From Ephydatia muelleri (Eukaryota > Porifera > Demospongiae > Spongillida > Spongillidae), in contig JABACO010000009.1 in assembly GCA_013339895.1 (NCBI GenBank), forward strand, positions 4,364,810 through 4,428,809: DNA of 64,000 bases, in the 5' to 3' direction. A program made the translations under genes and the position numbers. Every line of letters begins with the position of its first letter. Position 1 is the first letter of the stretch. Below the pieces are notes generated by a model. It saw nothing but the letters and a program-made list of their open reading frames with translations, did no database searches and had not been told where the DNA came from. This document shows, piece by piece, positions 1 through 12,415 of the stretch.

Positions 1-222
1 TATCAGAGCAGATATATATCTCTGATCAGAGTATTACTTTATCGTATGCTGGTGTGAGACAATACGTGGTATGCGATATGGGTCATATGGCTTCCTCATA
101 TGCTTGCCGAAGTCGGATAACCAATCTCACTTTTCCAAAACCATTGGTTTTGCCACATGCTTCCGATGTTTCCAGGCATAGTGGTGAAAATGCGACTATA
201 GAATCAGTAGTGGATCTAGATA

Positions 223-3200
223 TAGTGGAGTCCCATAAGTAAAAAATCGTTACACGGTGGATAAAAGCATGAAAATTTAGAAATACATCTGTTATAATGC
301 CTAGAATCATTCTAGAAGGGGTGCCATTGAAAATTTCTTATCCGAGTCGACATGCACAGCAGGAGCGATAACGAGCGGGAGAAGCCATATATATCCGCAG
401 CTTCGCGACGCTCCATAGCACCCGCATCGCTCCACAGCACCGAACAACCGAGATACAAGTAAGAAATGACGGATCAGTGTAAACTCTTTGTGAAATTATA
501 GCTGAAATGAATGTACTTCAGTGAATCAAGTACGCCTCCTTCCCACAACGGGAGAGAGGGACAGTGTAAGTGAATCAAGTACGCTTGCATGAATATACAA
601 GTATATTCGTACATGCATGCATCATAGTGCATTTGATTTGCCACTGCTGCTTCACACAAAGCATTTGTCCAGCCAGAGTCCTCCAGAAGTTCTCCTATTG
701 TGCTCCACAAGGCCATTTCAATGTGCAGACCACCAAACATCACAACATAATGTTGCTCTCCATAGATGTCAGGAAATTGCCACTGCACATATTTTGCTAG
801 TGCAAACAAAGGCTGGTCAAAAGCTGTAACAGGAATCTGCCCAGGATTGAGATGTGCAGTGATCTGTCTCTGGATATCCATGCCAGGCTTAACCATAGCA
901 AATGTTGCTGCTTTCTCATTAAACAAAGGCAACAGGGAGATCAGGCTGCCGGATCAGTAGTCTCTGGCTGACGAGATGCGAAATAAGCTGCCCATGAAAT
1001 GGAGTCACTGTTTTGTAATTCATCTTTCTGCATGAGCTGGATTGCATGCTCAATCCACCTGTTCTCTTCTTTGGTGGCTTCAACATCAACTGGAACGTCT
1101 GAAATCTTGATTTCAGGCACAGAAAGCTCAACAGATTTGCAAACGACTGCTGGAACAATTATGTACTTATCAGGGAGGGAGTGCATCTTGTGTTCAACAT
1201 GTGCTTTGTCAAAAACTAATTGATCTCTGCACAGTCCTGCTTTAGAACTAGTGGGAAACTGAAAAACACTTATTCCTGTACCATGAAAAGAACCCTGGGC
1301 TGATGTAGACGAAGGATTATGATCAATATTATCCATAGCTCCAACTGTGAAAATACCTTTCCTCAGAATTGGGGGGCAAACCAAGCCTTCATCTTCAAAA
1401 TGCTTGCAGACTGTTGTAGCAAGGGAGTTCTCCAAATCAATTACACATTGATAACTGACACTGATGCCTAGATTGTATAGCGTGTTAACCATTTTTCTGC
1501 TTCTGGTTTCTGTGTGAACATTAAGGCCAACAAACAGTGGAAGTGGAGGCTGACGATGCTTCACATGCCTTTCAGTAGCTCCCTGTGAGGGCCTGTTCTT
1601 CATATTAAAGAATATCAACTGCGCAATAGTAAGACATGGCTGAGATAGCCCAGTTTCTTGGTTTTTCACATTACATCCATTTAGCAGCATAGCAACAAGA
1701 GCTTTTAGACTTGCTGGTACAGAGATTTCCTGACATCCAGGTGGAAATTTTCCATTGAACTCATATTCGGCCCAATCAAGCATATCCATTCTGATTGTCT
1801 TTACTAATTTTGCCATAGAAATTGCCTCAGATTCAATATCTCTGTTTGCCATGGCATCCTTCAGGAGTTTCTGAAAACCATCATTAAACACTAGCAAAGT
1901 ATTCCTTCCGTCTGATGTTTCCTGGCAAGAATCAGAAAAATGGGCTGTCAGTTGTGACTTGAATCTGGTCTTATTAACTGTTATGGTAATTCCAACACTC
2001 TGCAGACGGTTTTCATATATCATATGCAGTTCAGAAAGCTTAAAGATGTTAGTTCCATTTTCCACTTCATTTTCAATATAAGCTACAACCTCTGCAAACA
2101 CCAAAGCCTGCAGACATCTGTTTTCATCAATTTTACTGTACTGACTAACTGCTGCTCTCTGTGCACTTCTGTAAGAATTCTTGTACTTAACCAGGCACTC
2201 GATGTGATATTTGGCTTCAATGGCGACTATATCCCCCCCTGAAATTCTAGCCAGCAATGTTGTATCATTGAGTTCTGTAGCCATATATCGGAGTTCAGTG
2301 TCAAGCTTCATTGTAGAACATTGATGTAGCTTACCATCCATTTTTAAACAGAATATGCAAGAGCTACTGTCGCTACAAGTAGCTAGGCGCTTTGATTTCC
2401 GAGAGACTTCATCACTACATGTACGTTTGCCTGCTAAGCTTTCACGTATTCTGTGTAGTTTAGAGGGCGCAAACTTAAGGTGACAAGATTTGTGCCATTT
2501 TGCTCGGTTTCTGTGACATTTCAGCCGTACCATTCCCTTTGAAATCTATCTCAACTGGTAATGCATTCAGAGCTTTAAATTCGTCTACCATTTTTAGGAA
2601 GCTTGTGTACACTTCATATCCGTTGCTCTGAAGCGAGTCTTCTGGACATCTGAGATCACCGCCACCTTTTAAACAGATCACGCAAGTCGTCCAATCCATC
2701 GATCCACACGCGTAGGCTCGTTGGTTTTTTTAATTTTCCATGCAATGTATAATTAGAGAAACGATTTCATGGAGATTGAAAATCTTACATCTTAACACGG
2801 CGCCCACTAATTCACTGCTTTGCTTAACTCAGTACATTACAATGCAAAAGTATACGAAGCTAGAATAGTGATGAGTGCACTCAATATAAAATTGACGAAG
2901 ATACGTATACCTTAGTTACTGGCTCAGCGGAGATGGTAATATAAGATCGAAAAATGTTGGCTATCGGAATGATTTGCTTCGTAAAACATGTGGAAGAAAG
3001 CGCTAAGACAATGTGTGATTGTGAATATTACTTTTAAAAAAAATACTGTGCTAGATGTTTTCAGTTCCGTCAAAGAGGGCGTGGCACATTTAAAGGCGTT
3101 ATTTCCCGGAGTGCACCATCCCAATTTTGTGGCACCCCTTCTGATATCGATAGATATGTCCCAAAGAGTATGTACACCGGTTTTGGTGCTTTTATCCACC

Positions 3201-3243
3201 CTGTAACGATCTCGTTAAAAATTGCTGTTAACGGACTCTACTA
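223..3243. mobile_element. Decayed DNA transposon with imperfect terminal inverted repeats
   Basis: The segment 223-330 is an imperfect inverted copy of 3124-3243. Both ends start tagtRgagtcc going inward, followed by tcgttacaSggtggataaaagca and, about 60 bases further in, agaaggggtgcca. The element encloses one long minus-strand pseudogene (600-2699). TIRs flanking a protein-coding body indicate a cut-and-paste type element. I could not define a target-site duplication or name the superfamily. The unassigned inner flanks (331-600 and 2700-3123) hold no other gene that I can support. Confidence 0.7.
600..2699 (-). pseudogene. Broken transposon-type ORF, recurrent uncharacterised invertebrate family
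   Basis: Three consecutive minus-strand reading frames belong to one protein. The N-terminal piece (2699 down to about 2520) carries a CxxC motif (CVICLKGGG). The central 530-codon frame (2533-941) has paired Cys/His motifs (CIFCLKMDG, WHKSCHLKF) and the block NIDHNPSSTSAQGSFHGTG. The third frame (932 to about 620) has NPGQIPVTAFDQPLFALAK and VVMFGGLHIEMALWS. The joins near 2520 and 935 are frameshifts, and the C-terminus dissolves into noise after about 620. The same motif set recurs in large uncharacterised proteins of cnidarians, echinoderms and molluscs. Here it sits inside TIRs, which supports a transposon origin. Its biochemical role is unknown to me. Confidence 0.75.
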
Positions 3244-3354
3244 ATAGGGAGGTTCACTGACGAGGCCCCGTCCATCATATGGCTTTGTAGGGTTTTTCAA
3301 TTTGCATTATTTTTCATATCAACAGATGTAAATATGCATCAATACGAATTGTAC

Positions 3355-3655
3355 GGGGGAGCCATCATTGATTTTAAAATACCTACAACTGGTGTACAAT
3401 TCAAAGGAGCGGGATGGGCGCGGCGGGGTGGGAGAGCATACGGGTGAACCATGATGGGCCACTGAGAATCCAAATGTGAATATTTCTTTCCCCTTCCGTC
3501 TGAGACTAGGGAGCCATCATCGATTAAATAGGTGTACAATTTAATGGAGCGGGATGGGCGCGACGGGGTGGGAGAGGTTCACGGGCATACGGATGAACCA
3601 TGGTAGATCCGCCACTGAGAATCCAAATGTGAGTATTTCACTACTTTCTTTCCGC
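3355..3655. repeat. Tandem duplication of about 150 bp
   Basis: Two diverged direct copies lie at about 3355-3500 and 3508-3655. Shared blocks include ggagccatcat, ggtgtacaat, gagcgggatgggcgcg, cggggtgggagag and cactgagaatccaaatgtga. No coding function is evident. Confidence 0.75.
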
Positions 3656-3833
3656 CCGTTTGGCTTACTGCACCCTTGGTTGCTTAGAGATATAAGATCC
3701 CAAATCAAGCCCTCTAGTCAACATGTGTTGGATAGACCCTAACACATGCTAACCAGTAACCAGGATCCCAGTACCTGGAGCTGGTTCAGCTATGACCCCG
3801 TAGCTAATGTGAAGAAATATATGTACACTGTAT

Positions 3834-3834
<1 letters not shown>

Positions 3835-3911
<77 letters not shown>

Positions 3912-3928
3912 TACACCTGCACACACGC

Positions 3929-3972
<44 letters not shown>

Positions 3973-3992
3973 TACACCTGCACACACGCCTG

Positions 3993-4025
<33 letters not shown>

Positions 4026-4039
4026 CACACACACACACA

Positions 4040-4081
<42 letters not shown>

Positions 4082-4101
4082 TACACCTGCACACACGCCT
4101 G

Positions 4102-4167
<66 letters not shown>

Positions 4168-4174
4168 CACACAC
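3835..4174. repeat. (CA)n microsatellite with embedded minisatellite units
   Basis: Long CA runs alternate with three copies of a 33-bp block (ctgcacatacacctg...gcctgcacac) starting near 3905, 3965 and 4075. The long His/Thr and Cys/Val open frames here are simple-sequence artefacts. On the + strand the RNA would be CA-rich, complementary to the GU tracts of the array downstream. Confidence 0.95.
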
Positions 4175-4234
4175 ATGAAACACAGTTACATTCAGGATGC
4201 ACACCATCTCTACCAACTGTTTGGGTTTCGTGTG

Positions 4235-4271
4235 TCTTGATGAGCCAAGCGACTCATTTGGCTCATCAAGA
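4235..4271. repeat. Perfect hairpin, 14-bp stem
   Basis: tcttgatgagccaa (4235-4248) is the reverse complement of 4258-4271, with a 9-base loop. There is no downstream T-run and no gene for it to serve. Confidence 0.8.
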
Positions 4272-4349
4272 CCCACAAAACATAAAACTGGTAGAGTTGA
4301 ACAAATAAGAACGTGTTACATTGCTGGAAACACGCATAATTTCCATTAC

Positions 4350-4400
4350 CACAAATCATCAATATACATGCAATGATAGCATGTATATTGATGATTTGTG
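4350..4400. repeat. Perfect hairpin, 22-bp stem
   Basis: Positions 4350-4371 are exactly the reverse complement of 4379-4400, with a 7-base loop (aatgata). This is an unusually long perfect stem, perhaps a relic of a foldback insertion. 4401-5156 shows no gene that I can support. Confidence 0.85.
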
Positions 4401-5156
4401 ATTGCTATCATGCAACTGTGAAATGTGTGTTCGTGCTTTTTCAATACTGTGTGGTACCACTGGAAGGAAGGTATTATGGATATTGTAATTGTAATTGGTT
4501 ATTGTACAGCTGTATGTACAAGTGGCATGTACAAAGTAGTGGATAACTGAACACTACACTTATTTAATGCTGTATGAATGCTCATTCCGTGCTAATGCAT
4601 ACATGTACTCCCTGTAATGCTGTAGCATATCGCTAACTGAGTTCCCTCAACCCCTGTCATGCATCTATACTAATTGACGGATAACAGTTTTGCCCAAAAG
4701 GGGTCAGGCGGCAACCTGGTGACAGGGTGTACCCATCAGGCCAAATCTGGGACCAAGGTAGCACTGGCTTGCCTTGGGTGCGACCAGGTGTGCCACACCA
4801 TGACGCGGTCATGGGTTTGACGTGGTTGGTCAGGGTAGAAGCCCGAAGGGTGCCGCCTGCCATTGATGTATGACATGAAAATCAGTGTGCAAGGTACAAT
4901 CAATGCACAAGTGGAGTGGTGGGTGGGTCAGCAATATTCAGGTCCATAGGCAGGCTATGAGACTGAATGGCTGCTTTCCCAAGAACACCATTTATATATA
5001 CATACAATACCTGGAACCAGACAGAGGCAATCTAATTTGGGGATAGGTTGTTTAGAGGGGAGGGTTGCAGATAGAGAGGCAGGCTTGACCTGCTAAACCT
5101 AGACAAAGCCCCCTTTCAACATACTATATGCTTCCCATGCCTTATCAAAGCTGGAA

Positions 5157-5194
<38 letters not shown>
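5157..5194. repeat. Homopolymer of 38 G
   Basis: An uninterrupted G run. The length may be an assembly or sequencing estimate. It lies about 240 bp upstream of the first recognisable ankyrin exon. Confidence 0.95.
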
Positions 5195-5196
<2 letters not shown>

Positions 5197-5432
5197 GCAC
5201 GATCATTCACCCTTCATCAAAACATTAAACATTGTTTACTCCCTAATATGGTGTCATAAAACATACTTAGTACTACAAGTAAAAGGAGCACTGACATGGA
5301 AGAAGGTCTTTAGCCTTAAGATAGCATAGTAGTGTCCAAATAGTCAATGATTTCTTTTAATGAAGAACTTCAACAACTGACAGTTGATGTATTGCATCAG
5401 TGTGAGTTTCAACATTTTCTTATCCACCACAG

Positions 5433-5517
5433 CTTTTTAAAGCATGCTATAGAGGTGATGTAGCGACTGTCGGAGAAACTGATATCCAGAGGTGTTGACG
5501 TGAATGCAGTTGCAGAG
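5433..5517 (+). CDS. Exon: C-terminal part of an ankyrin repeat, one-base frameshift
   Basis: The acceptor is ttatccaccacag before 5433 and the donor is GCAGAG|gtacat at 5517/5518. The exon reads [13 protein letters not shown], then after skipping one G in GTCGGAGAAA (near 5471) [14 protein letters not shown]. This matches the ankyrin pattern G-H-x-E-V-V-x-x-L-L-x-x-G-A-D-V-N-A. The length is 85 nt; without the extra G it is 84 nt, or 28 codons, phase 0 to phase 0. The repeat breaks off three residues after NA. The next constitutive exon begins with the Gly that normally comes five residues after NA, so one residue is missing unless something is spliced in between. Confidence 0.75.
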
Positions 5518-5808
5518 GTACATGCATGTTATTTAGTATCAAATATTGGTTAGCTTTAATCTGCCTAACTGGCGATGGAACATATGTCACACATCAGTTT
5601 ATATAGGGGTGTGGCCACATCTGGTGATGCATAAGTTTAGAATAATAATATGAAAACAAACAATGCACTGTACAGCAAGGCCAAAAATACAGGTGTGGAG
5701 AGTGGGGAGCCTCCAATGCTAACCAGCCAACTTCAACCACTGGTACCATGTCTATGTAACACACCCAGAATCCAGAACACTGTTGAGTCCCATTATGTGT
5801 GTGTTTGT

Positions 5809-5852
<44 letters not shown>

Positions 5853-8800
5853 AATATGTTTGTGCAAATCTACGTGTGTGTGTGTTTCTGTGTGTGTATA
5901 TGTGTTAATGTGTTTGATCAAATGTGTATGCGATGTCTTGTTTATAAATCTTGTTCTGTTAACAATTGCGAGCACAATCGTTTACATCATTATGAACAAT
6001 ATGTACAAAACTATGCTGTGAAAGAATTTATTTTGAGACTTTAAACAATCAGACTAATAGTTCCTTAAGCTGAATGCACACCTAATGCTATGCTGGACAG
6101 AGCATGGTCAGGAGTGTCCCACGAGTCTGTGGTAGTGTTCCAAATCCTCGGTGAGGAACATTAGACACAAACTATGCTGTGAAAGAGAAAGAAACAAACC
6201 ATGCACTGTACAGCAAAGGCAAATATACATGGAGTGGAGGGTGAGGAGGGTGAAGCTCTCCAATGCTATCTTGCCAGCGGCAACCACTGGGGAAATATAT
6301 CACAAGCTCAAAAGTCGGAACACTGTTGAGTGTTTTCAACATTGCTATAATTTATGTGTGCATGTGTGTGTTTTTGTGCCCGTGTGTGTGTGTGTGTGAG
6401 TATGTTTGTGCAAATGTGTATGTGATGTCATGTTTTTATTGTGCATTTATGAGCACACTAATTTATATCATCTATCTTTCCCATTATGCATGCTATGGAA
6501 AAATGTGTACAACACTACAGGAGGTAAGTATAACTGAACATATTTCCATTGTGCATCCTGTACCTTGTATTGTTTGCAACAGTTTGTGAGGCTTCTAAAC
6601 AATGGCCTATTTTAATAAACTGAATGCACAACAGGGGCAAGGTCTGGAGTGTCCCATGACTGTTCCCAACCAGTGGTTAGGAATACTGACCACACACTGG
6701 GTAACCTGGGTCCATACGTATCTAGGATCCTGGTTTAAGCATGGTCAAGGACAGTGGGAGGGTGAAGCTTTCCAATGCTAGCCAACCTATATGTACTTCA
6801 ATCTCTAAGGGTGTACAACTATTTAACTTGCCCTGATGCTGGAACACTGTTGAGTCCTTTAAACATTGCTATTATTTGTGTGTTTATGTGTGTATGTGTG
6901 TGTGTGTATGTGTGTGCTTTAGTGACGCACTCTAATGCTAGCCAGCCTACATGTACTTCAACCTCTGGGGAAGTGCACCATGTGTACATGTATAAAACCT
7001 GCCCTGATACTGGAAAACTGTTGGGTCTTTTAAACATTCCTAAAATGTTTGGTGTATGTGTGTATGTGTGTGTGTTGTGTGTGTGTGTGTGGTGCATGTG
7101 AATTTGTGCAAATGTGCAAGTGATGTCTTGATTATAAATTTTGTTATCTTAGCATCGACGAGCACAATAATTTATACCTTCCATCTTTTCCATTATGTGT
7201 GTTATGAAAAATGTTTACAACACTACAGGTGGTAAGTATCACTTAACATGTTTCCACTGTGGATCTTGTACCTTATATTGTGTGCAACTGTTAGTGAGGT
7301 TTCTAAACAATGGCATAATGTTTAACTAAACTGAATGCACAACAGGGGACAAGGTCAGGAGTGTCCCATAACTGTTCCCAACCAGTGGTTAGGAATACTG
7401 ACTACACACTGGATAACCTATGTCCATACTAAGCTAGGACCCTGGTTTAAGCATGGTCATGGAGGGTGGGAGGGTGAAGCTAGCCAACCGACAGTACATG
7501 TACTTCAACCTCTGGGGGTGTACATCGTTTTAACTTGCCCTGATGTTGGAACACTGTTGAGTCCTTAAAACATCACTATGATGTGTGTTTGTGTGTGTGT
7601 GTGTTGTGTGTGTGTGTTAGTTGAGTTCGTGCAAATGTGTATGCGACATCTTGTTTTTAAATTTTATTTTCTTAGCACTTGCGAGTACAGTAATTCATAT
7701 CTTCCATCTTTTCCATTATGTGTGTTATGAAAAATGTTTACAACACTACAGGAGGTAAGTATCACTGAACATGTTTCCACTGTGGATCTTGTACCTTATA
7801 TTGTGTGCAACTGTAAGTGAGGCTTCTAAAAAATGGTCGAAAATTATGTTAAACTGATTGCACAACAGGGACAAGGCCAGGAGTGTCCCATGACTGTTCC
7901 CAACCTGTGCTTAGGAATACTGACCACACACTGGGTAACCTGTGTCGGTACCTAGCTAGGACCCTGGTTTAAGCATGGTCATGGAGGGTGGGAGGGTGAA
8001 GCTCTCCAATGCTAGCCAGCCTACATGTACTTCAACATCTGGGGATGTGCAGCGTGTGTACATGTATGTAACTTGCCCTGATACTGGTACACTGTTGGGT
8101 CTTTTAAACATTTGGTGTGTTTGCGTATGTGTGTGTGTTGTGTGTGTGTGTGTTAGTTGAGTTTGCGCGAATGTGTATGTGAAGTCTTAATATTAAATTT
8201 TGTTATCTTAGCATCTACGAGCACAGTTATTGATATCTTTCATTTTTCCATTATGTGTGCTATGAACAATGTGTACAACACTACAGGACGTAAGTAACAC
8301 TGAACATGTTTCCACTGTGGATCCTGTACCTTATAGTGTGTGCAACTATTTGTGAGGCTTCTTAACAATGGCCTAATATTTTACTAAACTGAATGCACAA
8401 CAGGGAACAAGGCCAGGAGTATCTTATGACTGTTCCCAACCAGTGGTTAGGAATACTGACCACACACTGGGTAACCTGTGACCGTACCTAGCTAGGATCC
8501 TGGTTTAAGCATAGTCATGGATGGTGGGAGGGTGAAGCTCTCCAATGCTAGCCACCCGACAGTACATGTACTTCAACCTCTATGGGTGTAACTTGCCCTG
8601 ATGCTGGAACACTCTTGAGTCCTTTAAACATTGCTATGATTTATGTGCATATGTGTGTATGTTTGTGTTGTGTATGTGTGTGTGTGTATGTGTGTGTTAG
8701 TTGAGTTCGTGCAAATGTGTATGCGCCATCTTATTTTTAAATTTTAATATCTTAGCATTTGCGAGCACAGTCAATTATATCTTCTATCTTTTTCATTATG

Positions 8801-11800
8801 TGGGCTATGAACAATGTGTACAACACTACAGGAGGTAAGTATCACTGAGTATGTTTCCACTGTGGATCCTGTACCTTATAGTGTGTGCAACTGTTTGTGA
8901 GGCTTCTGAACAATGGCCTAATATTTTACTAAACTGAATGCACAACAGGGGACAAGGTCAGGAGTATCCCATGACTGTTCCCAACCAGTGGTTAGGAATA
9001 CTGACCACACACTGGGTGACCTGTGTCCGTACCTAGCTAGGATCCTGATTTAAGCATGGTCATGGAGGGTGGGAGGGTGAAGCTCTCCTATGCTAGCCAA
9101 CCTACATGTACTTCAACCTCTGGGGGTGTGTATCTATTTGACTTGCCCTGATGCTGGAACACTGTTGAATCGTTTAAACATTGCTATGATTTGCGTGCGT
9201 ATGTGTGTATGTGTGTATGTGTGTGTTGTGTGTGTGTTAGTGTGTGTGTGTGAGTGTATGTGTGTGTTTGTGTTAGTTTGTGCAAATGTGTATGAGACAT
9301 TTTGTTCTTAAAATTTATTTTCTTAGCATTTGCGACCACAGTCATTTATATCTTCCTTCTTTTCCATTATGTGTGCTATGAACAATGTGTACAACACTAC
9401 AGGAGGTAAGTAACACTGAACATGTTTCCACTGTGGATCCTGTACCTTATATTGTGTGAAACTGTCTGTGTGACTTCTAAACAATGGTCGAATAATTTGT
9501 TAAACTGAATGCGCAACAGGGAACAAGGCCAGGAGTGTCCCATGACTGTCCCAACCTGTGGTTAGGAATACTGACCACACACTGGGTGTCTTAGCTAGGA
9601 CCCTGGTTAAAGCATAGCCATGGAGGGTGGAGAGGGTGAAGCTCTCCAATGCTAGCCAACCTACATGTACTTCATCCTCTGGGGAATGGCACCATGCGTA
9701 CATGTATAAAACTTGCCCTGATGCTGGAACACTGTTGAGTTGTTTATTGCTATGATTTGTGTCTGTATGTGTGTGTGTGTGTGTGTGTGTGTTATTGCCT
9801 GTTATTGTATTTGTGCAAATGTGTGTGCTACGTTATATATTCTATTTTCTTAGCATTTGTGAGCACAATAATTTATGTATTCCTTCTACTCCATTATGTG
9901 GGCTATGAACAATGTGTTGAACACTACAGCTGGTAAGTATCACTGAACATGTTTCTACTGTGATCCTGTAACTTACATGTAAATTGTGTGCAACTGTTTG
10001 TGAGGCTTCTAAACAATGGTCTAATATTTTGTTAAACTGAATGCACAACAGGGGACATGGTCAGGGGTATCCAATGACTGTTCCCAACCATTGGTTAGAA
10101 ATACTGACCACACACCGGGTAACCTGTGTCCTACCTAGCTAGGATCCAGCTTTAAGCATGGTCATGGAGGGTGGGAGGGTGAAGTTCTCCAATTCTAGCA
10201 AACCTACATGTACTTCAACCTCTGGGGGTCTACATGTGCCCTGATGCTGGAACACTATTCAGTCCTTCAAACATTGCTATTACTTGTATGCGTATGTGTG
10301 TATGTGTGTGTTGTGTGCGTGTGTGTGTGTGTGTTAATTGAGTTTGTGCAAATGTGTATGCGACATCTGGTTTTTGAATTTTATTTTCTTAGCATTTGCA
10401 AGCACAGTAATTTACATTATTCTTCTTTTCCATTATGTGTGCTATGAACAATGTGTTGAACACTACAGTATGTAAGTATCACTGAACATGTTTCCACTGT
10501 GGATCCTGTACCTTATAGTGTGTGCAACTGTTTGTGAGGCTTCTAACAATGGCCTAATATTTTACTAAACTGAATGCACAACAGGGGGCAAGGTCAGGAG
10601 TGTCCCATGACTGTTCCCAACCAGTGGTTAGGAATACTGACCACACACTGGGTAACCTGTGTCCGTACCTAGCTAGGATCCTGGTTTAAGCATGGTCATG
10701 GAGGGTGGGAGGGTGAAGCTCACCAATGCTAGCCACCCGACAGTACATGTACTTCAACCTCTGGGGGTGTACATCTATTTAACTTGCCCTGATGCTGGAA
10801 CACTGTTCAATCCTTTAAATATTGCTATGATTTACGTGCGTATGAGTTTATGTGTGTGTTGTGTGTGTCTGTGTGTTTGAGTGTGTGTGTTTGTGTGTGT
10901 TAGTTGAGTTTGTGCAAATGTGTATGCGACATCTTGTTGTGAAATTTTAGTTTCTTAGCATTTGCGAGCACAGTAATTAATATCTTCCTTCTTTTCCATT
11001 ATGTGTGCTACAAACAATGTGTACAACACTACAGCAGGTAAGTATCACTGAACATGTTTCCACTGTGGATCCTGTACCTTATATTGAAACAACGGTCGAA
11101 TATTTTGTTAAACTGAATGCGCAACAGGGAACAAGGCCAGGAGTGTCCCATGACTGTTCCCAACATGTGGTTAGGAATTAACTGTCCACACACTGGGTGA
11201 CCTAGCTAGGACCCTGGTTAAAGCATAGCCATGGAGGGTGGAGAGGTGGAGCACTCCAATGCTAGCCAACCTACATATACTTCAACCTCTGGGGAAGTGC
11301 ACCATGTGTGCATGTATAAAACTTGCCCTGATGCTGGAACACTGTTGAGTTGTTTAAACATTGCTATGTTTTGCGTGTGTGTGCATGTGTGTGTGTATGT
11401 GTGTGTGTGTGTGTTTGTGGTATTGTCTGTTATTGTACTTGTGCAAATGTGAATGCGACGTTTTGTTCTTACGTTTCATTTTCTTTGCATTTGTGAGCAC
11501 AGTAATTTATGTATTCATTCTTTTCCATTATGTGGGCTATGAACAATGTGTTTAACACTACAGCTGGTAAGTATCACTGAATATGTTGAACTTACATGTA
11601 TATTGTGTGCAATTGTTTATGAGGTTTCAAACAATGGCCTAATATTTTACTACACTGAATGCACAACAGGGGGCAAAATCAGGAGTGTCCCATGACTGTT
11701 CCCAACCAGTGGTTATGAATACTGACCACACACTGGGTAACCTGTGTCCGTACCTAGCTAGGACCCTAGTTTAAGCATGGTCATGGAGGGTGGGAGGGTG

Positions 11801-12377
11801 AAGCTCTCCAATGCTAGTCACCCGACGTACATGTACTTCATCCTCTTGGGGTGTGTATCTATTTAACTTGCCCTGATGCTGGAACACTGTTGAGTCCTTT
11901 AAAGATTGCTATGATTTGCGTGAGTATATGTGTATGTGTGTTGTGTGTGTGCATGTGTGTGTATGTGTGTGTTGTGTGTGTGTGTGTGTGTGTGTGTGTA
12001 TTAGTTGAGTTTGTGCAAATGTGTATGCGACATCTTGTTTTTAAATGTTAGTTCTTAGCATTTGTGAGCACAGTAATTTATTTATTCATTCTTTTCCATT
12101 ATGTGGGCTATGAACAATGTGTTTAACACTACATGTATATTGTGTGCAACTGTTTGTGTGGCTTCTTAACAATGGCCTAATATTTTACTAAACTGAATGC
12201 ACAACAGGGGACAAGGCCAGGAGTGTCCCATGACTGTTCCCAACCAGTGGTTAGGAATTAACTGTACATGTACTTATCTCTGAGGGTGTACATGTATTTA
12301 ACTTGCCCTGATGCTGGAACACTGTTGAGTCCTTTTAGTATTGCTATGATTTGTTGCATATGTGTATATGTGTGTGT

Positions 12378-12415
<38 letters not shown>

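Noticed and set aside
3746-4308. Open frames of 120-175 codons rich in His/Thr or Cys/Val
   Set aside because: Pure translation of a CA/GT microsatellite in both strands.
4657-4863. 68-codon minus-strand frame
   Set aside because: No recognisable motif, splice context or codon pattern; probably chance.
5157-5194. Telomere-like or switch-region G repeat
   Set aside because: A simple G homopolymer without any repeat unit.
5347-5462. ATG with the frame MISFNEELQQLTVDVLHQ as the first exon of the ankyrin gene
   Set aside because: Joining it to 5433 needs a 33-nt intron and puts the ankyrin exon in the wrong frame.
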